A stretch of 64,000 bases of DNA from Pseudosulfitobacter sp. DSM 107133 (GTDB lineage: Bacteria; Pseudomonadota; Alphaproteobacteria; Rhodobacterales; Rhodobacteraceae): the NCBI RefSeq assembly GCF_022788695.1, contig NZ_CP085154.1, forward strand, positions 3,224,001-3,288,000, read 5' to 3'. Made by a program: the position numbers and the translations under genes. The notes beneath the pieces were generated by a model. The model ran no database searches. It was not told where the DNA came from and worked only from the letters and a program-made list of their open reading frames with translations. Of the stretch, positions 16,364 to 23,868 are shown in pieces. The first letter of the stretch is position 1, and each line of letters begins with the position of its first letter.

Positions 16364-17551
16364 ATGACCACGCTTGCCCCTTTGGATGAAAGCATCACGC
16401 TGGACCAGCTGGATCGCGATCCCTACCCGATCTACCGCCGCCTGCGCGCCGAAGCGCCGGTGCTGCGCGTCAAGGCCGCGGGTCGCACACTGCTGACCAA
16501 GGCCGAAGACACCAAATACGTCAAGGACACACCGGAAATCTTCAGCTCGGACGATCCCAATACGCCGATGAAGCGGGCCTTTCAGGCGCATACGCTGATG
16601 CGCAAGGACGGCGAGGCCCACAAGCGCGAGCGCATGGCGATGGCGCCTGCCTTTGCGCCCAAGGTCATCATGAACGACTGGATGCCGCGCTATCGCCAGA
16701 TCGCAGAAGACTATGTCTCGCGCCTGCCACGCGGCGAGGTGGTCGACATATTCCCTGCGCTCGCAGGCCCTTATGCCGCGCGCGGTCTGGCCGTGCTGCT
16801 GGGGCTGGACGGGCCGGACGGGGCCACGGACGACCAGATGCAACATTGGTCGCAGGCCCTGATCAACGGTGCGGGCAACTTTGGCTGGAAGGACGAACCC
16901 TTTGCCATTTCCGATCAGGCCAACACCGAGATGAACGCGCTGATGGACAGCCTGCAAGACCGCCACCGTGCCAACCCGAACAATTCGGCACTGTCGGTGA
17001 TGCTGAACGCGGATGATCCCATCGAGATGAGCCAGATCTATTCCAACATCAAGATCGCCATCGGCGGCGGCATCAACGAACCGCGCGATGCGCTGAACAC
17101 GATCATCTACGGCCTGCTGACCAATCCCGACCAGCTGGAAGAGGTCAAACGCAACGCCGACTGGGACAAGGCGTTCGAGGAAGGTGTGCGCTGGGTCGCC
17201 CCCATTCAGGCCTCGGCCCGGCTGGTACTGGAAGACACGGAAATTCGCGGTTATCACATCCCAAAGGGCGACACGGTGATGACCATTCAGGCCAGCGCCT
17301 GCCGTGACGAAGACCTGTACGAGAACGGCGAGGATTTCATCGTGTACCGCGACAAGAACCAGCATCAGGCCTTTGGCAACGGCCCGCACTTTTGCCAGGG
17401 CACCCATGTGGCGCGCCGCGCCGTGGGGCAAGTGATGCTGCCACTGCTGTTTGACCGTTTTCCAAACATGAGCATCCCCAACACCGACGACGTGATCTGG
17501 CGCGGCTTCGGCTTTCGCGGGCCGGTGCAAATTCCGGTGCTGTTGAATTGA
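16364..17551 (+). CDS. Cytochrome P450
   Basis: A 395-residue soluble bacterial P450. The ATG at 16364 has a weak purine-rich site (GAAAGA); an in-frame ATG at 16346 is the alternative. The heme loop is FGNGPHFCQG with Cys344 as ligand, and the K-helix ExxR is Glu273-Arg276. The I-helix reads GGGINEPRDAL at about 234-244: the usual acid-Thr pair is replaced by Asn-Glu-Pro, which is uncommon. No ferredoxin gene is adjacent. Its stop overlaps the start of a flavin monooxygenase by 4 bases, so the two are translationally coupled. Aromatic O-demethylation or hydroxylation is inferred from the cluster. Confidence 0.88.
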   Translation: MTTLAPLDESITLDQLDRDPYPIYRRLRAEAPVLRVKAAGRTLLTKAEDTKYVKDTPEIFSSDDPNTPMKRAFQAHTLMRKDGEAHKRERMAMAPAFAPKVIMNDWMPRYRQIAEDYVSRLPRGEVVDIFPALAGPYAARGLAVLLGLDGPDGATDDQMQHWSQALINGAGNFGWKDEPFAISDQANTEMNALMDSLQDRHRANPNNSALSVMLNADDPIEMSQIYSNIKIAIGGGINEPRDALNTIIYGLLTNPDQLEEVKRNADWDKAFEEGVRWVAPIQASARLVLEDTEIRGYHIPKGDTVMTIQASACRDEDLYENGEDFIVYRDKNQHQAFGNGPHFCQGTHVARRAVGQVMLPLLFDRFPNMSIPNTDDVIWRGFGFRGPVQIPVLLN

Positions 17552-18828
17552 CCCGTGTTCTGATTGCAGGCGGCGGCATCGGCGGGCTGTCTCTGGCGCT
17601 GACATTGCACCAGATCGGCGTGCCCTGCACCGTGTTCGAAAGCGTGCGCAGCCTGCGCCCGCTGGGGGTGGGCATCAACATCCAGCCCAACGCGGTGCGC
17701 GAGCTGTTCGACATGGGGCTGACGGGTGATGATCTGGACAGCGTCGGCGTGCCCGCGCGCGAATGGGCAATGGTCGGGCTGAACGGTCAGGACATCTATG
17801 CCGAACCCCGCGGGCTAGAGGCCGGATACAACTGGCCGCAGTACGCCATGCACCGTGGTGAATTCCACATGTTGCTGGCACGGATCTTGCGGGAGCGCGC
17901 GGGCGACGATGCAATCCGGCTGGGCGCCAGGGTCACCGGTTATGAAAAGCACGATGACGGCACCGTCACCGCACTGATCGAACACGCTGACGGCCGTACA
18001 TCGCGCGAGGACGGCACACTGCTGATCGGTGCCGACGGCATCCACAGCCGCGTGCGCGCCCAGATGCACCCCGACCAGCCGCCGATCCACTGGGGCGGTG
18101 CCGTGATGTGGCGCGGGACAACGCTGGCCAAACCGATCCGCACCGGTTCGTCCTTTGTGGGTTTGGGCACGCACCGTCAGCGCATGGTGATCTATCCGAT
18201 CTCGCACCCTGATCCCGACACCGGCCTGGCCCTGATCAACTGGATTGCCGAAGTCACGATGGACGACCCCGCCGCGCGCGCCGACATCGGGTGGTTCCGC
18301 GAGGTGCCGATTGACGATTTTGCCCACCATTTTAACGATTGGGTCTATGACTGGCTGGACGTGCCTGCGCTGATCCGCGGCGCGGACAGCGCCTATGAGA
18401 ACCCGATGATCGACCGTGATCCGGTGTCCAGCTGGGTCGATGGCCCTGTGGCGCTGATGGGCGATGCGGCGCACGCGATGTACCCCACGGGATCGAACGG
18501 CGCGAGCCAGGCGGTGATCGACGCGCGCATGATGGGCGCGGCCTTTGTCCAGCACGGCGTGAGCGCGCAGGCGCTGAGCGCCTATGACGCGCAACTGTGC
18601 GGCCCGATTTCCGAGCTGATCCTGCGCAATCGCGGAGCGGGGCCTTTCGGCCTGCTGAACATGCTGAACGCGCGTTCGGGCGGGGAATACGAAAACATCG
18701 ACGACGTGATCCCGCCCGCTGAACGGCAAGAGTTCATGGCCAAGTACAAGGCCGCTGCCGGCTTTGCCATCGAAACGCTGAACGCCGCGCCGCGCACGCT
18801 GCCCGATGGGGCGACGGTCAAACTCTAG
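17548..18828 (+). CDS. FAD-dependent aromatic-ring monooxygenase (UbiH/hydroxybenzoate hydroxylase family)
   Basis: A 426-residue group A flavoprotein monooxygenase. A TTG start at 17548 overlaps the P450 stop (TTGA). Motifs: GGGIGGLSLAL for the FAD dinucleotide fold at the N-terminus, the DG motif in LLIGADGIHSRVR, and the GD motif in ALMGDAAHAMYPTGSNGASQ. The PLGVGINIQPNAVREL segment is typical of salicylate and 3-hydroxybenzoate hydroxylase relatives. As last gene of the amidohydrolase-esterase-P450 operon it probably hydroxylates the phenolic ring before ring cleavage. Its stop codon overlaps that of the convergent transaldolase-like gene in CTAG. Confidence 0.86.
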   Translation: MTRVLIAGGGIGGLSLALTLHQIGVPCTVFESVRSLRPLGVGINIQPNAVRELFDMGLTGDDLDSVGVPAREWAMVGLNGQDIYAEPRGLEAGYNWPQYAMHRGEFHMLLARILRERAGDDAIRLGARVTGYEKHDDGTVTALIEHADGRTSREDGTLLIGADGIHSRVRAQMHPDQPPIHWGGAVMWRGTTLAKPIRTGSSFVGLGTHRQRMVIYPISHPDPDTGLALINWIAEVTMDDPAARADIGWFREVPIDDFAHHFNDWVYDWLDVPALIRGADSAYENPMIDRDPVSSWVDGPVALMGDAAHAMYPTGSNGASQAVIDARMMGAAFVQHGVSAQALSAYDAQLCGPISELILRNRGAGPFGLLNMLNARSGGEYENIDDVIPPAERQEFMAKYKAAAGFAIETLNAAPRTLPDGATVKL

Positions 18829-19478
18829 ACCGTCGCCTCGAACTCGGCGTAGGCCGCAGCGGTGTTGGCATCGTCCAGCAGCGCCTGCGCCACGGCGGGG
18901 CTGATGGTGAACGTGTCCTGTCCTTCGGCGGCCAGCCGCACCATCTGTTCCGGCGACCGCAGCGACGCCACAAGGATCGTACAACGCTTGTCGCCCGCGC
19001 CCTGTATCGCCTTCATCTGCGCCAGCGCGTCGTAGGCATCCATGCCCAGCCCGTCCATCCGCCCGAAATAGGGCGCGATGAAATCGGCCCCCAGTGCCTT
19101 GGCAACAAACATCTGTTTCGCGTCATAACAGGCGGTCATCAGAACCCGCCCGCCCAGGGCACGGATCGCGCCGGTGGCGCGGATCGCCGGTTCGACCAGC
19201 GGGATTTTCACCACGGTTTCAATTCCCGCAGCACGGCCCGCATCATAGAGTGCCCCCGCCCAGTCGACATAGTCGGTCACCGGACCGTAAACCTGCGCAT
19301 GCAGCTCTTTCGCCCCCAGATCGCGGGCGCGGGTGGCCATCTGCGCCCAGTCGATTGCAGGATAATCGAGCCCGGCACGGGACGCCAATAGCGGGTTCGT
19401 GGTGATGCCGTGAAACAGCCCCGTGGGCATCAGCCTGTCCCAGGCCGTCACGTCGGCAGTGTCCAGATAGAGCGCCAT
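18825..19478 (-). CDS. Transaldolase / fructose-6-phosphate aldolase-like protein
   Basis: A 217-residue class I aldolase-fold protein resembling the small transaldolase/FSA (TalC) group. It begins MALYLDTADV, continues HGITTNPLLASRAG, and has the Schiff-base lysine in TVVKIPLV; LMTACYDAKQMFVAKALGADFIAPYFGRM is the following beta-strand region. It would cleave or form a ketose phosphate in the cytoplasm. It lies downstream of the PfkB sugar kinase (12-base gap) in the same direction, which suggests kinase then aldolase steps on one sugar. Confidence 0.85.
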   Translation of the reverse strand: MALYLDTADVTAWDRLMPTGLFHGITTNPLLASRAGLDYPAIDWAQMATRARDLGAKELHAQVYGPVTDYVDWAGALYDAGRAAGIETVVKIPLVEPAIRATGAIRALGGRVLMTACYDAKQMFVAKALGADFIAPYFGRMDGLGMDAYDALAQMKAIQGAGDKRCTILVASLRSPEQMVRLAAEGQDTFTISPAVAQALLDDANTAAAYAEFEATV

Positions 19479-19490
19479 TTGAATTGATCC

Positions 19491-20453
19491 TCAGCCAGCC
19501 AGTGCGGCGTCGATATCCGACCGGGACGGTGGGTTACAACCGGACTGTGCGCAATTCAGCGCAGCCGCCTGCCCCGCACGCGCCAGCAAGTGCTGCAAGT
19601 CAGCCTCGTCCAAGGCCTCGAGTGCTTCGGCGGTCAGTGAACCCCGCGCCGCAAGCGTCGCCAGCAAGGTCGCCATAAAGGTATCGCCCGCCCCCACCGT
19701 GTCCACCAGACGCGCAACCTTGGGGGCAGGCTGGGTCCAAGTGGCCGATTTCGCAAAGGCGGTTGCATCCTTCGGCCCGCGTGTCAGCACCACCATACCG
19801 GCAGAAGTTGTCGCAAGAAGAGCCGTGATCGCATCATCCTCGGACACATCGGGGTAAAGCCAGTCCAGATCCTCGTCGCTGAGTTTCAGCAGGTGCGCCA
19901 CCTGCATCACCCGCCCCACCCGCGCCATATAGGCCGCGCGATCAAGGATCAGTGACGCCCGCACATTGGGATCAAACGACACGAATATGCCGCGCGCCGC
20001 AGCCTCGGCCATGGCCGCTGCCCACACATCGGCATCTGCGCCAGATGCCAGCGCCAGTGATCCGCAATGCAGCGCGCTCACCCCCTGTGGAATGCTCTGC
20101 CACAGACCCTCAGCCGTGATCTGGCGCTCGGCGGTGCCATCACGGTGAAAAGCATAGGTGGGTATGCCATGCACAAGCGTCACAACAGCGCGCGACGTCG
20201 GTTCCGGCCTGCGTGGGGCCGCGATATGCGCCCCCGAAGCCCTAAGCCGCTCGGCCAGCATATCGCCCAGATCATCGGTGGATATCGGCGTGACATAATG
20301 CGTCTCGACCTCTTGGCGCGCCAGCCCGACCGCAACATTGAACGGGGATCCGCCCGGCGCGGCATCAAACACCGGCGCACCGTTCTTTTCTCCGGTCTGG
20401 ACGAAATCAATCAGGTTTTCACCGCCAATGGCGATCACGGCCTTGCCTGTCAT
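19491..20453 (-). CDS. PfkB family carbohydrate kinase (fructokinase-like)
   Basis: A 320-residue ribokinase-fold sugar kinase. The ATG at 20453 is preceded on the minus strand by GGGAGGA and starts MTGKAVIAIGGENLIDFVQ; a longer frame to 20525 would enter the operator. Signature 1 is visible around GGSPFNVAVGLARQ and signature 2 around VDTVGAGDTFMATLLA, where the Asp is the catalytic base. It is divergent from the ROK regulator and followed by the transaldolase-like gene. The sugar is unknown; fructose or a similar ketose fits the aldolase partner. Confidence 0.87.
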   Translation of the reverse strand: MTGKAVIAIGGENLIDFVQTGEKNGAPVFDAAPGGSPFNVAVGLARQEVETHYVTPISTDDLGDMLAERLRASGAHIAAPRRPEPTSRAVVTLVHGIPTYAFHRDGTAERQITAEGLWQSIPQGVSALHCGSLALASGADADVWAAAMAEAAARGIFVSFDPNVRASLILDRAAYMARVGRVMQVAHLLKLSDEDLDWLYPDVSEDDAITALLATTSAGMVVLTRGPKDATAFAKSATWTQPAPKVARLVDTVGAGDTFMATLLATLAARGSLTAEALEALDEADLQHLLARAGQAAALNCAQSGCNPPSRSDIDAALAG

Positions 20454-20518
20454 CTGCTGGTTCCTCCCACTGGGCCCGACATGCGCTGCGCATGCAAAAA
20501 GCGGTGGAATCACCCGCG

Positions 20519-20557
20519 ATGTCAATAATTAATTCAACTTGATTTAATTATTGACAT
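20519..20557. promoter_or_regulatory. 39-bp near-perfect palindromic operator with two outward TTGACAT boxes
   Basis: The sequence from ATGTCAATAATTAA at the left to TTAATTATTGACAT at the right is a palindrome around one central C with a single mismatched pair. Each arm ends in TTGACAT reading outward, so both divergent promoters could use a -35 box inside the palindrome. It lies between the sugar-kinase gene and the ROK regulator gene, and is very AT-rich against its surroundings. A bound ROK dimer would block both promoters; this mechanism is inferred. Confidence 0.8.
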
Positions 20558-20604
20558 GTTTGCGGCAATTGCGCTTGGCTCTGCGAGCAGGATAGGACCC
20601 CACG

Positions 20605-21765
20605 ATGGCAGATAAGACACCTGAAAACGCGCAAAGGCCCTATAATGACCGTCTGTTTCTGCATCTGATCCGCAAGGCCGGGCAGATGAGCAAGGCCGAG
20701 CTGACCCGCGCCTCGGGTCTGTCAGCGCAATCTGCCAGCGTGATCGTGAACCGTCTGGTCGCTGACGGCTTTCTTCGTGCTGGCAAGGCAGTGCGTGGAC
20801 GCATCGGGCAACCTTCGACGCCCTATCAGGTGAACCCCGACGGCGCGACGTCGATTGGCGTCAAGGTCGGGCGGCACACACTCGAAGTTGTCAGCATGGG
20901 GCTTGACTACCGCATTCAGAAACACATCACTCACCGCTATGCCTTTCCGCAACTGGCCGAATTGCGCCACAAGGTCACCGGCTCCGTCGCGGCCATGCTC
21001 GACCAGTTGCCCCCCACCGCAAGGGACCGTTTTATCGGCATCGGGCTGGCGCTGCCCGATCAACTGGCCGACTGGGAGGCCACCATCGGCGCGCCGCCCG
21101 AAGCGATGGCCGACTGGCGCGACAGTGATCTGGGGGCCGAACTTGCCGCGCGGTTTGACGTTCCACTGACCACGTTGAACGACGCAGCTGCGGCCTGCCT
21201 GGCTGAACTGGAAACCGGCAATCCAAGCGGCTTTGACAGCTTTGTCTATGTCTATGTCGGCACCTTCATTGGCGGCGGCATCGCTCTGGGCGGACGGTTG
21301 TTTACAGGGGGCGGAAAGGCGGGCGCCATCGGGTCGATGCCCGCCGTCGATCCGACCTCGGGGAAATTGCAGCAGATGATTGATTCAGGATCGCTGCAAC
21401 AGCTTGAAACGCGCGCAGCCGCCGCAGGTCTGTCACCAGGCGTGTACACCGGAGCCGCCCCGCTGGACGCCCAGGCACAGGCGGTCTTTTACAGCTGGCT
21501 GATACCGGCAGCCGAGGCCATCGCCACAGCCTGCGTCAGCGCGCAGGCCTTTCTGGACCCGCAAGCGATCGTGATCGACACCAGCCTGTCACGGCCACTT
21601 AATGAAAAACTGGTCGCCGCCGTGCAAGCCGCCGCCCTGCGGCTGGATCAACGCGGGCTGGCACCGTTAAACATTGTGCGCGGCACGGCTGGGACAACCG
21701 CACGGGCAACCGGCAGTGGTATCGCACCATTTCAAGCCCGCTTTTCCGTCGATAGAGACGACTGA
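20605..21765 (+). CDS. ROK family transcriptional regulator (NagC/XylR type)
   Basis: A 386-residue regulator with an N-terminal winged helix (LIRKAGQMSKAELTRASGLSAQSASVIVNRLVADGFL) and a C-terminal ROK sugar-binding domain (IGIGLALPDQL, the VYVGTFIGGGIALGGRLFTGGGKAGAIGSMP segment). The usual ROK zinc-binding CxCGxxGC motif is not visible in the ROK domain. It is divergent from the kinase-aldolase pair, across the 39-bp palindrome. It is probably the repressor of the sugar locus, released by a sugar or sugar phosphate. Confidence 0.88.
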   Translation: MADKTPENAQRPYNDRLFLHLIRKAGQMSKAELTRASGLSAQSASVIVNRLVADGFLRAGKAVRGRIGQPSTPYQVNPDGATSIGVKVGRHTLEVVSMGLDYRIQKHITHRYAFPQLAELRHKVTGSVAAMLDQLPPTARDRFIGIGLALPDQLADWEATIGAPPEAMADWRDSDLGAELAARFDVPLTTLNDAAAACLAELETGNPSGFDSFVYVYVGTFIGGGIALGGRLFTGGGKAGAIGSMPAVDPTSGKLQQMIDSGSLQQLETRAAAAGLSPGVYTGAAPLDAQAQAVFYSWLIPAAEAIATACVSAQAFLDPQAIVIDTSLSRPLNEKLVAAVQAAALRLDQRGLAPLNIVRGTAGTTARATGSGIAPFQARFSVDRDD

Positions 21766-21918
21766 CCGCCCCAGCCCCAGACGTCACGCCTTGATGTGAT
21801 TGGCGCCATTTTGTGCGCAACAGACCGCATCGGCGTGCGCATCCCGGAATTGCGGCCCAAAACCCGGAAAACACAGCACAAGCCATTGACCTTCGCACCC
21901 CGCATAGTAAGTAGATAA

Positions 21919-21936
21919 TATAATATGGTAACCATA
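21919..21936 (+). promoter_or_regulatory. -10 box and palindromic operator before the marR-efflux operon
   Basis: TATAAT at 21919-21924 is directly followed by the perfect palindrome TATGGT-A-ACCATA (21924-21936), 17 bases before the regulator ATG. A MarR dimer bound there would cover the transcription start, so autoregulation of the regulator and pump is likely. Confidence 0.6.
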
Positions 21937-21953
21937 CTAATAGACCCATCAAC

Positions 21954-22454
21954 ATGTCCACCACGATCACCCCGCCCCCATCTGAAACCAAACTCATAGA
22001 TCCCGACAGCCTGGGATTTCTGATCGGTGACATTGCCCGCCTGATGCGCGGCAACTTCGAGCGCGAGATTGAAAAAGTCGGCGTGCCTGTCACCACGTCC
22101 GAAGCGCGGGTTCTGGTACATATGGCCCGGTGCGGTGCAGCACGGCAGAATGTTCTGGCAGAATACCTCGGGCTTGCCCCGATGAGCGTGACCGGATTTC
22201 TGGACAATCTGGAAAGAGCCGGACTGGTTGTGCGCGCACCCGACCCCGCCGACCGGCGCGCAAAAATCGTCACGTTGACAGAAGCCGCCCAGGTCTTGCT
22301 GGATCGTATTGCCATCGCAGGGCAACAGGCCCGCGCCCGGGCGCTTGCCGGGCTGACCGACGATCAGGTAGCCGCCTTCAAATCGGCCGCCCTTGCCATA
22401 CGCACGAACCTTGAAACCGCACGCACCGCATCCCGCACCGAGGCCGGATCATGA
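21954..22454 (+). CDS. MarR family transcriptional regulator of an efflux operon
   Basis: A 166-residue winged-helix protein. The DNA-binding part is seen in LVHMARCGAARQNVLAEYLGLAPMSVTGFLDNLERAGLVVR, and the wing in PDPADRRAKIVTLTEAAQ. Its ATGA overlap with the downstream MFS pump gene shows one operon. MarR proteins beside Bcr/CflA pumps normally repress them until a small toxic compound binds. The promoter carries a palindrome next to the -10 box. Confidence 0.88.
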   Translation: MSTTITPPPSETKLIDPDSLGFLIGDIARLMRGNFEREIEKVGVPVTTSEARVLVHMARCGAARQNVLAEYLGLAPMSVTGFLDNLERAGLVVRAPDPADRRAKIVTLTEAAQVLLDRIAIAGQQARARALAGLTDDQVAAFKSAALAIRTNLETARTASRTEAGS

Positions 22455-23704
22455 CCACAAAGCCCATTATGTCCGAACGCAAGGTCAGCATCATCGGGGC
22501 CCTTCTGGTGGCCATCGGGCCGGTCTCGATGGCACTGTATACACCTGCGATGACCGAACTGGTGCACCACTTCAACACCAGTGAAGCCATCGTCAAGTTG
22601 ACCCTGACACTGTATTTCGGCGGCTTTGCCTGTGCCCAACTCGTCGCCGGTCCGTTGTCAGACGCGCTGGGACGGCGGCCCGTAACCATTGCCTTCATGT
22701 CGCTTTATTGCGCTGCCAGCGTGCTGGCGATGCTGTCGCAATCAGTTGAACTTCTGATCGTTGCCCGCTTTTTCCAAGGTGTCGGTGCCTCTGTCGGCGT
22801 CGCGATTTCAAGGGCCCTGGTGCGCGATCTGTTCACCGGTGAAAAATCCTCGCGGATCATGAACCTGATCGGGATCATTCTGGCACTGGGGCCTGCCCTG
22901 TCACCCACAATCGGGGGGCTGTTGCTGGTGGTGTCCGGCTGGCGGTCGATCTTTGTGCTGATGACCGTTCTGGGCCTTTTCGTCATTGGCGTCACGATCT
23001 TTTCGATGAAAGAAACCGTGGCAGACGCACCCAAACGTCTGAATTTCCGGGCACTTGCGGGGTCCTACCGCACCTTGCTGACCAACCGGCGGTTCCTGAC
23101 CACCTCTTTCGTGATTGGGGGCGCATTGGGTGCGGTCTATGCGCAGGCAACCTTTTTGCCGTTCATACTGATGCGCGACGTCGGCCTGTCCCCCTCGCAA
23201 TTCGGCCTTTCGATGCTTGCCCAGTCAGGCGCGTTTCTTGCCGGTTCGATGTTGGTGCGCAGATTGATGACCCGTTATGGCGCTGAAAAGCTGGTTCTGC
23301 CCGGCCTGATATTCATCGCAGCGGGAAGCATCGGCACGGCAACACTGTTGATCTGGCCACCCAGCTTTTTGCATGTGATGGTGCCTGTCGCGTTTTATTC
23401 GTTCGGAATTTCCTTTGTCATGCCTGCAATGTCGACAGCGGCACTTGCCCCCTTTGGAAAAATGGCCGGCGCTGCGGCATCACTGTTGGGGTTCATCCAG
23501 ATGGGCTCGGGCCTGTTGGTGGGCAGCATCGGCGCATTGCTGGGAGATGCGCTGTTTGCGATGGGCCTTCTGATCCCCATGATGGGTGCCTTTGCCTGCC
23601 TTTGCTATGGGCTGTACAGACGCCTGCCGCCTTACCGGCCCGAGCGCGCCGCCGCGGGTGCTGGTATGCCCCCGGGGCCGGTCATGGCTGCCCCTGAGCG
23701 TTAG
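22451..23704 (+). CDS. Bcr/CflA family MFS drug-efflux transporter
   Basis: A 417-residue major-facilitator protein with about 12 hydrophobic helices. The Bcr/CflA pattern is clear: SIIGALLVAIGPVSMALYTPAM at the N-terminus, LYFGGFACAQLVAGPLSDALGRRPV (motif A) and the FFQGVGASVGVAISRALVRDLF block in helix 4-5. It would expel drugs or metabolites by proton antiport. It overlaps marR by 4 bases. Its TAG stop is formed by the start of a TAGGGTCTGGACC motif that recurs in the window. Confidence 0.9.
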   Translation: MTTKPIMSERKVSIIGALLVAIGPVSMALYTPAMTELVHHFNTSEAIVKLTLTLYFGGFACAQLVAGPLSDALGRRPVTIAFMSLYCAASVLAMLSQSVELLIVARFFQGVGASVGVAISRALVRDLFTGEKSSRIMNLIGIILALGPALSPTIGGLLLVVSGWRSIFVLMTVLGLFVIGVTIFSMKETVADAPKRLNFRALAGSYRTLLTNRRFLTTSFVIGGALGAVYAQATFLPFILMRDVGLSPSQFGLSMLAQSGAFLAGSMLVRRLMTRYGAEKLVLPGLIFIAAGSIGTATLLIWPPSFLHVMVPVAFYSFGISFVMPAMSTAALAPFGKMAGAAASLLGFIQMGSGLLVGSIGALLGDALFAMGLLIPMMGAFACLCYGLYRRLPPYRPERAAAGAGMPPGPVMAAPER

Positions 23705-23714
23705 GGTCTGGACC
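23702..23714 (+). repeat. TAGGGTCTGGACC motif, occurrence 1, forming a stop codon
   Basis: The 13-mer's TAG is the stop codon of the efflux gene. AGGGTCTGGACC also occurs at 28667-28678 and 60867-60878 and differs by one base from the terminus of the 311-bp palindromic element (AGGGTCAGGACC). No matching right end is seen nearby. Confidence 0.6.
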
Positions 23715-23868
23715 TGAGGTCGGGGTGCAGGCCACTTTCCTGTTCCCCCAAAGGCCCATATTTGCCAAGATGTTCGGAATATTATTAGCCGTCCGAATGT
23801 CGTGTAGGTTGAATGAGAGCCTCCTTTGTTTGATGCGGGATCGGTTTGTGAGAAGGCCCTGAAGCGTA

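Noticed and set aside
23773..23797. TTCGGA ... TCCGAA inverted repeat before the histidine kinase gene
   Set aside because: Six-base arms with a 13-base spacer are too weak to call an operator or hairpin.
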